The position numbers were made by a program, and so were the translations under genes. The notes beneath the pieces are model-generated. The model ran no database searches and had not been told where the DNA came from. It saw only the letters and a program-made list of their open reading frames with translations. From the NCBI GenBank assembly GCA_018829445.1, contig JAHJTV010000082.1, forward strand, positions 1 through 64,000: a stretch of 64,000 nucleotides of DNA, read 5' to 3'. Position 1 is the first letter of the stretch, and the number at the start of each line of letters is the position of its first letter. This DNA comes from a bacterium (GTDB lineage: Bacteria; SAR324; XYD2-FULL-50-16). Shown here in pieces: positions 8,123 to 16,981 of the stretch.

Positions 8123-8944
8123 TTATTTTTTCTTTACCATAAGATTAACAAGCATATCCATGGAAAAGCGAACCAGGGGGCCGGGTAAAAATCGTGTCAT
8201 AAAATAACTCGATTTTGCCATGAATCCGGGGATAATCATAAAACGGCTGGAGGTGATCGCTTTTAAAACAGCTTTTCCTGCTGCCTTAACGGGGAGAAGA
8301 CCAACCAGATTTTTGATGACTTTTGATTCCGGAGGCAGGGTTTTGGACTCCGCTTCCAGAAAAGGGGTTTTCACTTCAGGTGGACAGACAAGCGCTACAT
8401 CGATATTAAATCGCTTTACATCAGGGCGTAAACTTTCGGCGAATCCGATCAACGCAAATTTGGAGGAACCATAGGCGGTATAGCCAAACATACCGGATAA
8501 TCCCGCCAGTGAAGAAACGATTACTATCTTCCCTCCTTTGCGCTTCATAGCCGGAAGCAAGGCCGCAATCACGTTGCGGACGCCATAGACATTGGTTTTA
8601 AAAACCCGGTCAAAGTCTTCATACGAGATCTCTTCAAAATAATTAGCATACCCGATCCCCGCATTGACTACTAAAACATCAGGAGCGCCGAAGTCTTCAC
8701 AGAATCCGGACAATTTTGACATAACAGCTCTGTTGTCCGCAACATCCAGGGATAAAGAATCAAATCGTTGTTCACTGCTGACCTTGAACGGATCCATATT
8801 CTTGATTGCCAGATGAAGATTGTCTTTATTCCGTGCAATAAAGGCGATATCAGCTCCTCTTGAGCATACTTGTTTCGCAGTTTCTAAACCGATGCCACTG
8901 GAGGCGCCAGTAATGTAGATTTTTTTCTTTGTTAGATTTTTCAT
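8123..8944 (-). CDS. short-chain dehydrogenase/reductase, lipid-type
   Basis: A 273-residue SDR. TGASSGIG lies at residues 12-19, NAG at 94-96, the catalytic serine near 145, and Tyr158 and Lys162 in YGSSK. An arginine in IARNKDNL after strand 2 favours NADPH. The C-terminal extension has hydrophobic stretches like those of membrane-associated 3-ketodihydrosphingosine reductase-like or 17-beta-HSD-like SDRs. The family call is firm; the lipid substrate is inference. The cysteine-rich membrane protein gene lies 54 bases downstream. Confidence 0.82.
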   Translation of the reverse strand: MKNLTKKKIYITGASSGIGLETAKQVCSRGADIAFIARNKDNLHLAIKNMDPFKVSSEQRFDSLSLDVADNRAVMSKLSGFCEDFGAPDVLVVNAGIGYANYFEEISYEDFDRVFKTNVYGVRNVIAALLPAMKRKGGKIVIVSSLAGLSGMFGYTAYGSSKFALIGFAESLRPDVKRFNIDVALVCPPEVKTPFLEAESKTLPPESKVIKNLVGLLPVKAAGKAVLKAITSSRFMIIPGFMAKSSYFMTRFLPGPLVRFSMDMLVNLMVKKK

Positions 8945-9324
8945 AAGTTTAAGTGATCGTGTTATTGTAGAAAAAGACTTATTGAATTGTCTGACAGTTT
9001 AACCCAATTTTTTCATATAAAACCTTACCAAAACCACTAGTATGAAGGCTAATCCTTTTAATCTTGTCTGGGTTTAATTCCCCGAAGCTTGTTTCGCCTT
9101 GTCATCCTGCAGACTGTGTCAAAAACTTAAAGAGTTGTACGTTCAATTCAACTTCATAACCAGATTATGAAACCTTTTAATTTTTTGCAGGGAATAACGG
9201 TAGGGCAGCCTTACATGGCCGCCTTTGGTTTTGCGTTAGCAGCCATGTAAAGCCGCCCAACCATTTGTATTCTGCATTTCTGGTAGTTTAATGAAGGTGC
9301 AAGACTCAACCATGGTCTCCATTA
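8945..9324. other. intergenic region with a palindromic element
   Basis: 380 bases between two minus-strand genes. Apart from the hairpin element at 9199-9265 I see no gene. A promoter for the downstream SDR is expected near 8945-9000 but is not clear. Confidence 0.4.
9199..9265. repeat. imperfect palindromic element (GCCATGTAA family)
   Basis: The left arm contains GGTAGGGCAGCCTTACATGG and the right arm CCATGTAAAGCCGCCCAACC, its near reverse complement. The core also matches 3902-3921. This is a dispersed intergenic palindrome with no coding potential. Confidence 0.55.
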
Positions 9325-10341
9325 TCAACAGAGATCTCCCTCGATTATGTAAGTCTTCAAACTCTTTATCCCTTCTTCATAGGGATAGTTGGGAGTATAT
9401 CCCAGGTGATCAATCAGTTTATCGACTTCAATCTGGTGTTTTGAGCTCACCAGGTTGAGAGACTCCAGGGTGATGGGAGGTTGAATCTTCAACCTGAAAA
9501 GTTTCCAAAGAAACTGAACCGAGTGTGCCAGTGGTTTGGCTACAAATAACGGAATGGATCTGGGTTTGCTGCAACCGGCTATTTCAGCCAGATCGGAGAA
9601 GTATTGTTTCCAGGTAACATTGTTAAGATCACAAACATTGTAGGTGTTTCCTACAGCCTTTTCAGATTCTGCCGCCAGAACCATTGCATCAGTGATGGAT
9701 TCTACGTGAACCAATCCGGCGTTATAATCGCCTCCGTTGATCAGGGAAGGGCTACCGGATTTCAAGGTTGCCAGTACCTGGTGCACCCAGGGACGGGAAC
9801 CGGGGCCGTATACGTTGGCAGGTCTGATGACAACCAACTGCAGATTGTATTTGGTTTCATATTGGCGGGCGATTTTTTCCTGTTCCTGTTTTACCCGGCC
9901 ATAAGGGCCGAATGTTCGTCCAAAATCTGTCTCCTCTGTGCAGACCTCTTTTCCGATCTTTTCTCCGTAGACCACAATGCTTGAAGCCAGGATCACTTTT
10001 GTGTCGAATTTTATCGCCTCATCAAGCACATGTCTGGTTCCGTTTACGCCGATATCCCAAAACAGGTTTTCATCTCCCCAGTCGGCTACAACAGCTGCCA
10101 GATGAAAAAGGGTTTTAACATTCTTCATGGCTTTTTCTACTGCCGCAGGATCGGTAACAGAACCGCGAATGACGGATATCAGTTTGTTGGTTTCCCAGCC
10201 GGGAGGCAATTTCTCATCCGGCAATACCAGAGCCTTAATCTGAATCTCGTGTTTCAGTAGCTTTTCGACCAGAATACGGCCGATGAATCCTGTTGCTCCT
10301 GTTACTAAAACCGGCTGGTTTATTTTTTTCTGAGTGTCCAT
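9325..10341 (-). CDS. NAD-dependent epimerase/dehydratase-like extended SDR (3-beta-HSD-like)
   Basis: A 338-residue extended SDR. The Rossmann motif TGATGFIG lies at residues 14-21, the catalytic serine at about 120-121, and YxxxK as Tyr147 and Lys151 (YGRVK). The signature IRPANVYGPGS follows. The overall look, including a C-terminal region with several aromatic/hydrophobic runs, is that of 3-beta-hydroxysteroid dehydrogenase or HpnA-like proteins. It starts 18 bases downstream of the glycyl radical enzyme gene, so the two are almost certainly cotranscribed. It may process the radical enzyme's product; the substrate is unknown. Confidence 0.78.
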   Translation of the reverse strand: MDTQKKINQPVLVTGATGFIGRILVEKLLKHEIQIKALVLPDEKLPPGWETNKLISVIRGSVTDPAAVEKAMKNVKTLFHLAAVVADWGDENLFWDIGVNGTRHVLDEAIKFDTKVILASSIVVYGEKIGKEVCTEETDFGRTFGPYGRVKQEQEKIARQYETKYNLQLVVIRPANVYGPGSRPWVHQVLATLKSGSPSLINGGDYNAGLVHVESITDAMVLAAESEKAVGNTYNVCDLNNVTWKQYFSDLAEIAGCSKPRSIPLFVAKPLAHSVQFLWKLFRLKIQPPITLESLNLVSSKHQIEVDKLIDHLGYTPNYPYEEGIKSLKTYIIEGDLC

Positions 10342-10359
10342 GGGCGAACTCCTGATTGA

Positions 10360-13338
10360 TTAGACTCCATATTCAGCGCGTTCGATCAATTCCATCTGCA
10401 TATCCTTATTGAGGGTTACAAAATAAGCGTTGTATCCCGATATGCGCACAATAAGATTACGGTATTCGTCGGGATGATTCATGGCTTCTCTCAGCATCTC
10501 CGAAGTGACCACATTCAACTGCATTTGCATCCCTCCAAGTTGAAAGTAGGTTTTAACGTATGAGTAGATATTGTCAACGGTTTTTTCATGACTGTCTTTT
10601 GCCGATGGAACGACCTTTACGTTAAAGGCAATGTTGTTATTCATGTTTTTAGGGTCAAGTTGCGCAACATCGCGGATGTTGTCCAGCAGATTTTCCGATG
10701 CCATGGGCGAAGGGGTTAAACCGGGAGTAAAGGCTTTTCCGGCTAGTTTTCCTGACGGCAGAGCGCCTGAGAGCGATCCGAATGCCACATGGTTTGACAT
10801 GGACCAGAATCCGGCGGTGTATTTTCCTCCCCTGAAATTGGTGTGACTGCCGTAGTAGTCATGGGTAAACTTGGTAATACGATTGGCAAGTTTTAAGGCT
10901 TCCCCATCTCCGGAACCAAAGCGGGGAGTCTTCTTGACAATGGTTTCATAGAGGACTGAGTCATTTTTAAAATTACCTTCGATAGCCGTTTTTAACTGCT
11001 TCAAGGTAAACCGTTTTTTATCAAACACCAGCTCCTTAATTGCCATCAGAGAATCGGTGACGTCGGCCAGACCAATACAAGCGGCTCCCGAAGTGTTGTA
11101 TTTGGCCCCGCCCCAGGTTACATCCCTTCCATTGGTGATACAGCCTTCAATCAGAGAGGACAGCAGGGGAGTAGGTCGGATGTACGTATGAGCCTCTCCC
11201 AGCATATTGTTTAGCTGTACGGCGTTGTCGATCAGGAATTTATATTGTTCAATGAACGCCTCATAAAACGATTCAAAATCCTTAAAATCATCCTCTTCGA
11301 TGCTTCCTGTATCCGGTCCTATTTTCCACTTCATCAGTGGGTGGGTTCCGTTATTCAAAGCGATTTCAAGAGCTGCCACCATGTTCATCATCATACAATT
11401 GGTGTGTGACAGGTGCTTCCCCGAAAGAGTGGGTTCCACGCAGCCAGTAGCGGACCAGTCTCTGACATCTTTGGGATCATAGTTGAACTCCTCCAAAGAT
11501 GCGATGACAGCCTCATCATTGTGCAAAGACGGGGTTGCGGCGGTTACCAGGTTTACTTCGCAGAGCCTTTTCAGATAGGTATCGCTGTTTACACCGGGAG
11601 TAAAGCGAGCATTTACGTTGGGATCTCGTATACTCAGCATTTCGGTGACTTTGAGGAAAATATAGGTCATGTCATTTACGGCATCTTCTCCTTCCGGGGT
11701 CTGCCCGCCCAGGGTTATAGCCTGATCCGAGGAGCTACCTCCGAACAGGTAGTTGCCGATATCGGGAACCAGGGGAAGGTGATCTGTACAGCGCATATAA
11801 AAACATCCCACCAGTTCAATAGCCTTTTTTATGTAGGTTTCCCTTTCATCGGGAGAATTGATTTTGGCAAGATCCGCCAGATAATAGGGCTGCAACCATT
11901 GATCCAATCTGCCCAAAGAGAGTCCTGCATTGGTATTCTCCATGTGCAGCGCCACCCACCCTATCCAGATGGCATTGACAGCTTCATCCAGAGTGGTGCA
12001 GGGAGATTCCGGTACCTTCTCACAGATCTCCGCCAAGCGAACCAGTTCCATCTTCCGGGTTGCATCCTTTTCTGATTCTGCCTCGCTGGCAGCCTGTGCA
12101 GCCAGATTTTTGGAATAGATCGTCAGCCCTTCCAGGCAGAGGATCATGGCTTCCAGGGGATCTTTCTTTTTTACCGCGGCGGGAGTCTTATCACTGATCT
12201 CTTTTCTGATTTCACTTATCAGTGCCTTGGTTCCCACTGAAAGAAGTTTGGGGAAATCGGGAATCGTATGAGAAAGCGCCACAAACTTCCACATAAAATA
12301 GACGGCAAATCGTTCATCCAGTTGCTGACAAACCGGGTTGTTATAGGTTTTTCTCACCCACTCTCTGAAAGTCCTGTTTTCCAGCCAATAGGGGAAAACC
12401 TCCCGGTGAAGAATCTTCTTAGTTTCCTCCGAAACGTGATATGGATTCAGTTCTCTGTTATCCACCGTATTTAATTCGGACCAGATCATGGATCCCGAAG
12501 AATCCGGATAAATTACAACGCCGATCTCCTTGGTTGTAGTGGTGCCTGCAATCAGATCATCTGCCCTGATGATCGCTTTTCTATTATCCATCAGGTATCG
12601 GTAGGCTTTTGCCTGCCTTAACTCAGGAACCCATGCTTTGTTATCATGGGTCAATTCAAATCCGTTTGTTTTAAACCAATCGGTGAGAAGTTTCGGCCGT
12701 TCATGACAGATTTCCGGTTTGGAAGTGAAATGGATATCAAGAAACTTTTCTAACCTGGGAAAATCATTGAGGCTGTATTGAGACAGGTAGGGGTCTTCCA
12801 GGTATTGTACATTGGAATCGACTTTTGCACCCTTAAGCAGGTTTCTCTTTCGTGAGTGATACTCCTGGATCAGTTTTGGTTCTGTTTTGGGTATTTTTAT
12901 TTTCTTCTGTTTTCCGCTGCCAGTGAATAGTGATGTGTAATAACCGAATAACAGGGGGTAGCTGAGGTTCCCTTCAATCACCAGTTTGTTTTGAAGCATC
13001 ATAACCATCAAGGCACTGGTATCTTTCAACACCTCTTTGACCACCTGATCATTATCCAGAACAAACACAGCCTTTGCATCGTCCGGAATATCCGGTAAAA
13101 CCTTTACCTTGCCGTTTTCGAATCGCACCGCCAAGTAAACTGAGCGGGTTTGAGTGCGAATTCCGATGGTGGAGTTAACCCAGCCCTGGTCACATTTCAG
13201 GTACTCTTTTTTCGATTTTCGCCAGTTGAAATTAAGAGCCATTAGATGCAACAGAATTTTTAAAAGACGCTCCGTTGTTGATTTTTTTACGGTAACAGGC
13301 GCGGAGAGGTCTGCGGTCGGGTCTGTCTGTAATAACAT
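10360..13338 (-). CDS. glycyl radical enzyme with N-terminal SCP2-like domain
   Basis: About 992 residues. The start is set at 13338, where AGGAGA precedes the ATG; an upstream in-frame ATG at 13407 lacks a site. Residues from about 150 onward form a PFL-like glycyl radical enzyme. Active-site Cys633 sits in GCVEP with Glu635, and the C-terminal radical site is RISGY with Gly968. GCVEP is the form found in glycerol/diol dehydratase and choline-lyase types, not in PFL itself. The first 140 or so residues, including VLDNDQVVKEVL and NKLVIEGNLSYPLLFG, resemble an SCP2 sterol/lipid-carrier domain, making the protein longer than typical GREs (about 800-850). No activating radical-SAM gene is adjacent. 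An SDR follows 18 bases downstream. Substrate unknown, perhaps lipidic. Confidence 0.85.
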   Translation of the reverse strand: MLLQTDPTADLSAPVTVKKSTTERLLKILLHLMALNFNWRKSKKEYLKCDQGWVNSTIGIRTQTRSVYLAVRFENGKVKVLPDIPDDAKAVFVLDNDQVVKEVLKDTSALMVMMLQNKLVIEGNLSYPLLFGYYTSLFTGSGKQKKIKIPKTEPKLIQEYHSRKRNLLKGAKVDSNVQYLEDPYLSQYSLNDFPRLEKFLDIHFTSKPEICHERPKLLTDWFKTNGFELTHDNKAWVPELRQAKAYRYLMDNRKAIIRADDLIAGTTTTKEIGVVIYPDSSGSMIWSELNTVDNRELNPYHVSEETKKILHREVFPYWLENRTFREWVRKTYNNPVCQQLDERFAVYFMWKFVALSHTIPDFPKLLSVGTKALISEIRKEISDKTPAAVKKKDPLEAMILCLEGLTIYSKNLAAQAASEAESEKDATRKMELVRLAEICEKVPESPCTTLDEAVNAIWIGWVALHMENTNAGLSLGRLDQWLQPYYLADLAKINSPDERETYIKKAIELVGCFYMRCTDHLPLVPDIGNYLFGGSSSDQAITLGGQTPEGEDAVNDMTYIFLKVTEMLSIRDPNVNARFTPGVNSDTYLKRLCEVNLVTAATPSLHNDEAVIASLEEFNYDPKDVRDWSATGCVEPTLSGKHLSHTNCMMMNMVAALEIALNNGTHPLMKWKIGPDTGSIEEDDFKDFESFYEAFIEQYKFLIDNAVQLNNMLGEAHTYIRPTPLLSSLIEGCITNGRDVTWGGAKYNTSGAACIGLADVTDSLMAIKELVFDKKRFTLKQLKTAIEGNFKNDSVLYETIVKKTPRFGSGDGEALKLANRITKFTHDYYGSHTNFRGGKYTAGFWSMSNHVAFGSLSGALPSGKLAGKAFTPGLTPSPMASENLLDNIRDVAQLDPKNMNNNIAFNVKVVPSAKDSHEKTVDNIYSYVKTYFQLGGMQMQLNVVTSEMLREAMNHPDEYRNLIVRISGYNAYFVTLNKDMQMELIERAEYGV

Positions 13339-13766
13339 GATATCTCCTAGGTAGGTTTCAAGTGTGAAGCTCTTTAAGAAAACCGGCTTTCGTCGGTTGT
13401 CAATCATTTCTCGCTTTTTTATGTTTTCCTGTATCCTCAGTTTGCAGATATCACAATATCGTTAATAATCCACATTATCAAATAGTTTCATAAGTTAGGG
13501 CGATTGCTGATTTAGCAAAAAGGGGACGTTGTTGACTAAGTATACAAACGTTTCAGGATTTGCATTAGTACATTCAGGATTGTCACCTCCCTTTACAAGG
13601 TAATCAGCCATTTCTGGCTGCCCACTCTCCAGCTGTGCCGCTTCATGGATGATTCAGACGGTTATCGAGTTTTCTATACCATTCAATTGCATTGAGGAGC
13701 TTTATGCAACAGAGCGGGAAGATGTCGTAGGCGAAAAGGGAAAGGATAGGTTAGTCAAGTATCCAG
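13339..13766. other. intergenic region upstream of the glycyl radical enzyme
   Basis: About 430 bases between the radical enzyme start and the end of the ATPase gene. It contains one copy of the 32-bp repeat (13519-13550). A 51-codon open stretch without a start codon runs on the minus strand but is not convincing. No regulator site was recognised. Confidence 0.4.
13519..13550 (+). repeat. 32-bp dispersed repeat, copy 2
   Basis: Begins AAAGGGGACGTTG and ends TATACAAACG. It differs from copies 1 and 3 at two positions. It lies downstream of the DUF4143 ATPase gene in direct orientation with copy 3 (15239-15270), so the two bracket that gene. Confidence 0.68.
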
Positions 13767-15038
13767 TTAAAGCAATGTCCACGGAACTGCTATCACTTCT
13801 TCTGATAAGGGCTGTATGGTTTCAGAGGAACAGATCAACAATCCCTTTCTTATATTTTCAGTGGGGAAGCATGCCTTAAAGGATTCAAAACCTTTTACAT
13901 CTCTTTTGGAAGGATTGCTTTTCATCTTTATTTCAATCGGATATAGCACTCCATTCAACTCAAGAATCAAATCAACTTCCGCTCCCGAATAGGTTCTGAA
14001 ATGGTAAAGATTTGGACTAATTGGCCAATCCTGAAAGGATTTTACTATTTCCATAATGATGTAGGTTTCAAATAAGCTCCCTTTAAGGGGGTGATTCTGT
14101 AAAGCTTCAGGAGAGCCAATCCGTTGAAGATAGCAAATAAAACCGGTGTCCGTAAAATATCCTTTGCTTTTACCTGCGATTTTTTTGACGGCATTTCTAG
14201 AGAATGCCGGTATGCTTATCCATTGATATGTCGCTTGAGCTATTTCAGTCCAGGCAAGAGCCGTCTTTCTGTCTATACCAAGTTCCCTTCCAAGTTGCAT
14301 ATGATTGATTTCCTGACCAGAAAGTGCAGCCAACAATCCCATGAAATTGCCAAAGGTTTGTAGTGACCCAATATTAGCTACTGTTCTGATATCTCTTTCA
14401 ATATATGTTTGAAGATAGGATTGCCAGTAACCGGGGATCAGTCGATCGGGAAACTCGATGATTCCTGGATAGCCACCTCTCCAGATTAAAGGTAGTACCG
14501 GTAAAACCGGTGGTTTGGGAAGATTTTCTATTTCGTCGTTGTTCTCCAAAACCCATTGTCTTAAAAAAGAAGGTTTTTCCTCTTCTTCCAATTCTCTACG
14601 GGTCATCGGCCAAAGATTCAAGATAGATACTCTGCCAGCCAATGATTCAGAAATACTCTTGAGTACAGACAGATTCTGTGATCCGCTCAATATGTACATC
14701 CCATTCTTTTTTTCTTTATCCACCCTACGCTTTATTGTTCCTAAAAGCTCCGGCGCATATTGCACTTCATCTAAAAAAGCAGGACAGCGTATATTCTGAA
14801 GAAAAAATTCAGGATCTTCACGAGCATTTCCTATATCAATCACAGGATCAAAGACAATCTGATGTAACTCGTTATCGAACAGATTGTCTATCAATGTCGA
14901 CTTGCCAACTTGTCTTGCACCTAATACGGCTATTACAGGGTAATATTCAAATAATTCCAGTATACTTTCTTCCAAATACCTTTTCTTGTATTTTATAAAA
15001 TCCAATCTTTTACCTCTAATTTTGGGAATCACACTCAT
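13767..15038 (-). CDS. ATP-binding protein, AAA_14/DUF4143 family
   Basis: A 423-residue ATPase. Walker A is GARQVGKS (about residues 40-47) and Walker B is FLDEVQYAPELL. The sensor region has ILSGSQNLSVLKSISESLAGR, typical of the AAA_14 domain. The C-terminal half matches DUF4143, with a nuclease-fold-like part: YSGAEVDLILE followed by IEIKMKSNPSK. These proteins are common, patchily distributed, and of unclear role, possibly linked to defence or toxin-antitoxin-like loci. The gene stands alone, bracketed by two direct copies of a 32-bp repeat, consistent with recent gain or mobility. Confidence 0.85.
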   Translation of the reverse strand: MSVIPKIRGKRLDFIKYKKRYLEESILELFEYYPVIAVLGARQVGKSTLIDNLFDNELHQIVFDPVIDIGNAREDPEFFLQNIRCPAFLDEVQYAPELLGTIKRRVDKEKKNGMYILSGSQNLSVLKSISESLAGRVSILNLWPMTRRELEEEEKPSFLRQWVLENNDEIENLPKPPVLPVLPLIWRGGYPGIIEFPDRLIPGYWQSYLQTYIERDIRTVANIGSLQTFGNFMGLLAALSGQEINHMQLGRELGIDRKTALAWTEIAQATYQWISIPAFSRNAVKKIAGKSKGYFTDTGFICYLQRIGSPEALQNHPLKGSLFETYIIMEIVKSFQDWPISPNLYHFRTYSGAEVDLILELNGVLYPIEIKMKSNPSKRDVKGFESFKACFPTENIRKGLLICSSETIQPLSEEVIAVPWTLL

Positions 15039-15238
15039 AGATTTAAAGGTAAAATAGCAGGGAGTTTTTGTTTAGTCAAATAGTTATTCACATTAGAAAA
15101 AAACATGGGACAGGTAAATAATAAATCGGGGTCGAATTGAGCTAATTCCCGGAAAACAAGAAATGTAACCCTAAAAAGCACCTTTTAAGAAATTTATTCA
15201 CACGTATGGGAAAAAGAGGTGTTTGCGAAGTTGAAAAA

Positions 15239-15270
15239 AAAGGGGACGTTCTTTACTAAGTATACAAACG
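15239..15270 (+). repeat. 32-bp dispersed repeat, copy 3
   Basis: Begins AAAGGGGACGTTC and ends TATACAAACG. It is identical over 32 bases to the reverse complement of 4058-4089. It lies upstream of the DUF4143 ATPase gene. Confidence 0.7.
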
Positions 15271-15588
15271 GTTAAAAAAAAAGGGTAATAGGCCAATTAT
15301 GAAATAATAATGACTGACAAGAATTATTCAACCAGCAGATTTGGGACGGTTTTGGATGGTTATTTTTTGGAAAGGAGAAAGCGCAAAAAAAAAAAAAGAC
15401 AGCCCAGCTAAATACACAAAGAGAAGTTTGAACCGGAAGTATGGGGATTGTCTAAATCTGTTTCTTGAGTAGGGTGTAAAAATTCCCTTTTTTGGGTGAT
15501 CAGGAGTATGGGTGAGTGTTAATTCAAGTAGTACTGGGGACCGGGGATTTTGCTTTCTTATTGGATTTTGGTTGAGGAGGGGGAAACA

Positions 15589-15633
15589 CCCGAATAGAGC
15601 AATCTTAATTCACATTAAAATAGTCTATTCGGG
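15589..15633. repeat. 10-bp perfect inverted repeat
   Basis: CCCGAATAGA (15589-15598) and TCTATTCGGG (15624-15633) are exact reverse complements separated by 25 A/T-rich bases. It could be a stem-loop or the end of a decayed element. No T-run follows. Confidence 0.45.
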
Positions 15634-16168
15634 CGTAACTTTTGATTTAGAGCAGGAGTTACACCTACTCCGACTCAGAATCCGTTTCCTATTTGTATCT
15701 CACTGTTCACATTACCTCCTTAGCGCATGACGCCTTTAATTGTTAACGGAAGAATGTCTGTGTCTGACATTGCGGAAGAGAATTTAACTGTAGGTTAAAA
15801 AACACTCGATTGCAACCCCATTTTTTATTAAAGAGCCGGATAAAAATGGGGTTGAATTATAGAATATGCTTTCAAGAATTTTAGTATCAGGAAATGGAGA
15901 CTGGATGATGCGTTAGTAAATGGGGGGAACAGGGAATGGACTACTGATTACCTGTTGTTGTCATATCGGAACCGGTTGAATCCGGAAAAACCATTCAGTG
16001 TTTTTGTCAGACTCAGAATGTTCATGGTACAAATTTTTCCCGGCAATTATTATTATGTGGAATTTATCCGTAAAGTCTTGATCGGATGGGATCAGTTGTG
16101 GAAGAGTACTGACATGGGGCAATTCAAACCACAATCTATACAAATACTTAAATCCTGGAAATCTGGAA

Positions 16169-16978
16169 ATGTTAAATAAGCGAAAGGTCAATCTGAAACA
16201 ACGGATTATCCTAACGGCATGTTTAGCGATTCTTGCCGTGATCAGTTCGTCCATATACATGTTTTTAAATATTGTGACAGATGTGGATAGAAAAGCCATC
16301 ACTTTTCTATCAGAAGACGGACTGAAGATCTCAGCGGAAACCTATCTGGCTCATGACATTGCCAAGGTTCCTCTGATTCTTATGTTTCACCAGGAATATT
16401 GGAGCAGAGGAGAATATCTTGAGACGGCGCCTCGTTTTAACAAGTTGGGTTATAATTGCATAGCCGTGGATTTACGATCAGGGGGGAAGGTTCTTGATGT
16501 AAGCAATCAAACGGCTGAAGAGGCGCAGAAAAAGGGGAAATCCACTCGCTTTATTGACGCATTGCAGGATGTGAAAGCTGCTCTTTCCTATGCCAAACAA
16601 AAATACAATGCTCCTGGAGTAATAGCCATGGGGAGTTCCTATTCAGCAGGATTGGTGTTGAAAGTTGCCGGAGACAATCCGCATCTGGTTGATGGTATAA
16701 TTGCTTTTTCGCCAGGAGAGTATTTTGTAGAAGACGGTCAGCCTCATGATTGGATTGAACGCTCTGCGGCAAAAATCTCGGCTCCCGTTTTTATAGCATC
16801 TGCCAGGAAAGAGAGAAGCCGTTGGCTTGGGATCTATAAATCGATAAACACAGCAACCAAAATGTCCTACATCCCGGTTTCCAATGGAAAACATGGCTCC
16901 AGAGCCCTTTGGGAAAGAAACACTGATAGTGAAGGGTATTGGAGTGTTATGGAAACGTTCTTAAAGAGTTTTTTCTGA
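16169..16978 (+). CDS. alpha/beta hydrolase with N-terminal membrane anchor
   Basis: A 269-residue protein. Residues about 11-33 form a hydrophobic signal anchor, so the catalytic domain is probably extracytoplasmic. The fold is alpha/beta hydrolase: oxyanion region LMFHQEYWSRG, nucleophile Ser in GSSYSAG, and a late histidine in NGKHGSRAL. It resembles dienelactone-hydrolase or peptidase-S9-like esterases. No substrate can be assigned. It converges with the AEC transporter gene (3-base gap). Confidence 0.72.
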   Translation: MLNKRKVNLKQRIILTACLAILAVISSSIYMFLNIVTDVDRKAITFLSEDGLKISAETYLAHDIAKVPLILMFHQEYWSRGEYLETAPRFNKLGYNCIAVDLRSGGKVLDVSNQTAEEAQKKGKSTRFIDALQDVKAALSYAKQKYNAPGVIAMGSSYSAGLVLKVAGDNPHLVDGIIAFSPGEYFVEDGQPHDWIERSAAKISAPVFIASARKERSRWLGIYKSINTATKMSYIPVSNGKHGSRALWERNTDSEGYWSVMETFLKSFF

Positions 16979-16981
16979 TTT

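Larger units (their letters stand above)
15040..16168. other. 1.1-kb non-coding stretch with repeats
   Basis: No convincing gene. It holds repeat copy 3 (15239-15270), a 13-base A-run near 15387-15399, and a 10-bp perfect inverted repeat (15589-15633). Short frames around 15512-15730 and 15955-16179 lack ribosome binding sites and family likeness. It may be decayed mobile DNA. Confidence 0.45.

Noticed and set aside
11413..12075. 220-codon open frame antisense to the glycyl radical enzyme gene
   Set aside because: It lies wholly inside a well-supported gene, has no ribosome binding site and resembles no family.
13545..13700. 51-codon minus-strand open stretch resembling an ankyrin-like fragment (ESGQPEMADYLVKGG)
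   Set aside because: No start codon or ribosome binding site, a stop just before it, and it runs into the dispersed repeat; too short to call a pseudogene.
15512..16179. Two short plus-strand frames of 72 and 74 codons
   Set aside because: No ribosome binding sites and composition unlike the neighbouring genes; the second merely overlaps the hydrolase start.
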